From CAZAIO01 sp964485235 (lineage in GTDB: Bacteria; Chloroflexota; Dehalococcoidia; GIF9; UBA5629), in the NCBI GenBank assembly GCA_964485235.1, contig CAZAIO010000126.1, positions 1-7,348 on the forward strand: a stretch of DNA of 7,348 nucleotides, read 5' to 3'. The translations under genes were made by a program, and so were the position numbers. Shown here piece after piece: positions 5,111 to 7,348 of this stretch (position 1 is the stretch's first letter; each line of letters opens with the position of its first letter). The notes under the pieces are model-generated. The model saw nothing but the letters and a program-made list of their open reading frames with translations. It was not told where the DNA came from and did no database searches.

Positions 5111-7333
5111 ATGTTGCTGGGAAAAGTCGGACAGATCAGAAAAAGGGACGGGCGGGTGGCTATCTTCGATGAAGAAAAGATCCGGCGGGCGGTGCAGGGG
5201 GCAATGCAGGCGGTGAACGACACGGATCCGGAGAAGGCGGAAAAAGTATGCCGCGAAGTGGTGAGCATACTGGAGATCACCTGCCGGGGGCTGCGTGTTC
5301 CGGATGTCGAAGAGGTGCAGGACCTTGTTGAAAAAATATTGATAGAAAAGGGACACTCCGAAGTCGCCAAGGCGTATATCCTCTACCGCGAACAGCATGC
5401 CCGGCTGCGGAAAATGCAGGAGCTGTTCACCAGGGCAAACGAGATGGTCGACAGCTACCTGGGCGAAAGCGACTGGCGTACCCGGGAGAACAGCAACATG
5501 AGCTATTCGCTCCAGGGTCTGAACAACTACATTTCGTCGGACATTATCGCGCACTACTGGCTGGAAAATATCTATTCTGCGGAAGTACGGGAGTCACATG
5601 CACAGGGGGACTTCCATATTCACGACCTAGGCACACTCGGCGCGTACTGCTGCGGGTGGGACCTGCGGGACCTGCTGCTCCAGGGGTTCAAGGGAACATC
5701 GGGAAAGACGGAGAGCGCTCCCGCAAAGCATTTCAGGAGCGCTCTGGGACAGATAGTCAACTTCTTCTATACGCTTCAGGGGGAAGCCGCCGGAGCACAG
5801 GCGTTCTCAAATTTCGATACGCTCCTCGCCCCATTCATCCGGTACGACGGGCTGAGCTATAAAGAGACCAAACAGGCATTTCAGGAGTTCATATTTAACC
5901 TCAACGTGCCCACCAGGGTCGGTTTCCAGACGCCTTTCACCAACCTCTCGTTCGACCTCACACCGCCGTCTTATCTCCGGGACGAGGGGGTTATACTGGG
6001 CAACGAAGCGAAAGACGTGAGCTATGGAGATTTCCAGCCGGAGATGGACATCCTGAACCGCGCATTTGCCGAGGTAATGAGCGAAGGCGACGCACGGGGC
6101 AGGATATTCACCTTCCCGATACCCACGTACAATATCACGGAGGACTTCGACCCCTTTAACCCGGCGCTGGATACCCTCTGGGCGATGACGGCAAAATACG
6201 GTATTCCCTATTTTGCCAACTTCCTGGATACGGACATGAAGCCGGAAGATGCGCGGAGCATGTGCTGCCGCCTGCGTCTCGATGTGCGGGAGATCAAGCG
6301 CCGCGGTGGCGGGCTATTCGGCTCCAACCCGCTCACGGGCAGCATCGGCGTGGTGACCATCAATATGCCCCGGATCGCGTATCTCGCGAAGAGCGAAGAA
6401 GCGTTCTTTGAGCGGCTGGACAGGATGATGTCCCTTGCACGGGAATGCCTCGAAGTGAAACGAAAAGCTCTGGAGAGGCTCACCGGCGAAGGCCTTTTCC
6501 CTTACTCCCTTTTCTATCTCAAGTCTATCAAACAGCGGTCGAAACAGTACTGGACCAACCATTTCTCAACGATAGGCCTGATCGGTATGAACGAAGCATG
6601 TATGAACTTTATGGGTGCCGGGCTGAATACGGAAGAGGGACGGTTATTTGCGCTCAAAGTGCTCCATTTCATGAAGGAAAAGCTGAACGAGTATCAGGAA
6701 CAGACCGGCAACCTCTATAACCTCGAGGCAACGCCCGGCGAGGGCACGAGCTACAGCCTAGCAAGGCTCGACCGCGAGAAATATCCCGCTATCAAATCGG
6801 CGGGAACGGACGAGCCGTACTACACCAATTCCACCCAGTTGCCCGCCGATTTTGAAGCCGACCTGTTCGAGGCGCTATCTCTTCAGGACAAATTACAGCA
6901 GCAGTATACGGGCGGCACTGTATTCCACTGCTTCCTGGGAGAAAGCATCGACGACCCGGCAATGGCACGCGACCTGATCATGAGAATAGCGGAGCGGTTT
7001 AAAATGCCGTATTTCACGCTCACACCTACATTCGCCGTATGTCCGGAACACGGATATATCCGGGGCGAGGTAAAACAGTGCCCGGCATGCGGAGCGGACA
7101 CGGAAATATATTCCAGAATCGTAGGCTATTTCCGCCCGGTGAAGCAGTGGAACAAGGGCAAGGTAAAAGAGTTCGAGGTAAGAAATACATTCATTCCGGA
7201 ACTTCAGGAAAGGAAACTCTCGATCGATGACGATAGCCGGGACCAAGGGGACTTCGCTAATAGACTATCCGGGGAAGCTGGCGACGGTGCTCTACCTGAG
7301 TCGGTGCAACTTCCGCTGTCCATTCTGTCATAA
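5111..7333 (+). CDS. nrdD: Anaerobic (class III) ribonucleoside-triphosphate reductase, large subunit
   Basis: NrdD reduces ribonucleoside triphosphates to deoxynucleotides under anaerobic conditions, using a glycyl radical made by NrdG. The start at 5111 has AAAGGAG 7 bp upstream. Residues about 6-95 form an ATP-cone allosteric domain (VRKRDGR-type start, IRKRDGRVAIFDEEKI). The catalytic barrel shows HIHDLGTLGAYCCGW with the candidate radical Cys180, and GLIGMNEAC with Cys497. The C terminus has a zinc-type site C644-x2-H647...C657-x2-C660, followed by the glycyl radical motif SRIVGYF with Gly672, then RPVKQWNKGK. Known NrdD proteins end about 30 residues after the glycine, but this frame continues 68 residues, the last 35 overlapping nrdG out of frame; that tail is probably not native. 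A one-base shift would stop the frame at TGA 7228-7230, giving the usual ATGA overlap. Expression is predicted to be controlled by the upstream cobalamin riboswitch. Because NrdD needs no cobalamin, this implies a B12-dependent alternative elsewhere. Confidence 0.96.
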   Translation: MLLGKVGQIRKRDGRVAIFDEEKIRRAVQGAMQAVNDTDPEKAEKVCREVVSILEITCRGLRVPDVEEVQDLVEKILIEKGHSEVAKAYILYREQHARLRKMQELFTRANEMVDSYLGESDWRTRENSNMSYSLQGLNNYISSDIIAHYWLENIYSAEVRESHAQGDFHIHDLGTLGAYCCGWDLRDLLLQGFKGTSGKTESAPAKHFRSALGQIVNFFYTLQGEAAGAQAFSNFDTLLAPFIRYDGLSYKETKQAFQEFIFNLNVPTRVGFQTPFTNLSFDLTPPSYLRDEGVILGNEAKDVSYGDFQPEMDILNRAFAEVMSEGDARGRIFTFPIPTYNITEDFDPFNPALDTLWAMTAKYGIPYFANFLDTDMKPEDARSMCCRLRLDVREIKRRGGGLFGSNPLTGSIGVVTINMPRIAYLAKSEEAFFERLDRMMSLARECLEVKRKALERLTGEGLFPYSLFYLKSIKQRSKQYWTNHFSTIGLIGMNEACMNFMGAGLNTEEGRLFALKVLHFMKEKLNEYQEQTGNLYNLEATPGEGTSYSLARLDREKYPAIKSAGTDEPYYTNSTQLPADFEADLFEALSLQDKLQQQYTGGTVFHCFLGESIDDPAMARDLIMRIAERFKMPYFTLTPTFAVCPEHGYIRGEVKQCPACGADTEIYSRIVGYFRPVKQWNKGKVKEFEVRNTFIPELQERKLSIDDDSRDQGDFANRLSGEAGDGALPESVQLPLSILS

Positions 7334-7348
7334 CGGTCAGCTTGTCCT
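7227..7348 (+). CDS. nrdG: Anaerobic ribonucleotide reductase activating protein (radical SAM), 5' part, cut by the window end
   Basis: From the ATG at 7227 the frame reads MTIAGTKGTSLIDYPGK, the characteristic NrdG-type start, then LATVLYLSRCNFRCPFCHNG. The C-x3-C-x2-C motif (Cys27, Cys31, Cys34) binds the [4Fe-4S] cluster that cleaves S-adenosylmethionine to make the radical that activates NrdD at its glycine. An AGGAAAGGAA stretch (7206-7215) can serve as ribosome binding site. The start lies inside the apparent nrdD reading frame, which overlaps it by 107 nt. About 40 residues are visible and the rest lies beyond the window. Confidence 0.92.
   Translation, partial: MTIAGTKGTSLIDYPGKLATVLYLSRCNFRCPFCHNGQLV

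Noticed and set aside
5072..5554. Minus-strand open frame opposite the start of nrdD
   Set aside because: It is antisense to strongly supported ATP-cone coding sequence, has no family-like sequence, and overlaps the terminator.
7039..7230. Separate small plus-strand ORF ending at TGA 7228-7230
   Set aside because: It overlaps the conserved zinc site and glycyl radical region of nrdD in another frame. Only its stop is of interest, as the likely original nrdD stop.

Overview
The window comes from an anaerobic bacterium of medium-to-high GC by eye. Supporting signs are strong GGAGG-type ribosome binding sites, a perfect sigma-70-type promoter, a cobalamin riboswitch with a U-tract terminator, an oxygen-sensitive class III ribonucleotide reductase, and a probable selenocysteine-encoding gene. 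The gene mix (DegV, class II photolyase, DUF3795, DUF6064, B12-controlled nrdD) would suit a Chloroflexota/Dehalococcoidia-like or Firmicutes-like anaerobe, but the lineage is a guess. A run of exactly 100 N shows that this is a draft scaffold, probably a MAG.

Layout: positions 3-125 (+) carry the tail of an unknown gene. From 4510 down to 146 every gene lies on the minus strand, read in this order: a DegV-family fatty-acid-binding protein, a 178-aa membrane protein of unknown function, a GC-rich hairpin, a DUF6064-like membrane protein, an ArsC/Spx-like thioredoxin-fold protein with an in-frame TGA, a class II CPD photolyase split by the assembly gap, and a Cys-rich DUF3795 protein. From about 4760 to the right end the plus strand carries a promoter, a cobalamin riboswitch, an intrinsic terminator, nrdD and the start of nrdG. 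The 600 bp between degV and nrdD (4511-5110) is a divergent regulatory region.

How the genes work together: nrdD and nrdG form the B12-independent anaerobic route to deoxynucleotides. The riboswitch with its terminator should switch the operon off when cobalamin is plentiful, which makes sense if the genome also has a B12-dependent class II reductase (not visible here). The minus-strand genes look like a loose stress/redox/housekeeping cluster rather than one pathway.

The most notable observation is at 1944-2294. An ArsC-family gene that would normally be called as a truncated ORF starting near 2225 extends upstream through a TGA to a well-placed ATG with a strong ribosome binding site. The TGA sits exactly at the first Cys of the family's CxxC motif (giving U-T-T-C) and is followed at bacterial SECIS distance by a hairpin with G first in its apical loop. 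It is probably a selenoprotein. A second oddity is the 107-nt overlap of the nrdD reading frame with nrdG, which suggests a frameshift near the nrdD 3' end.
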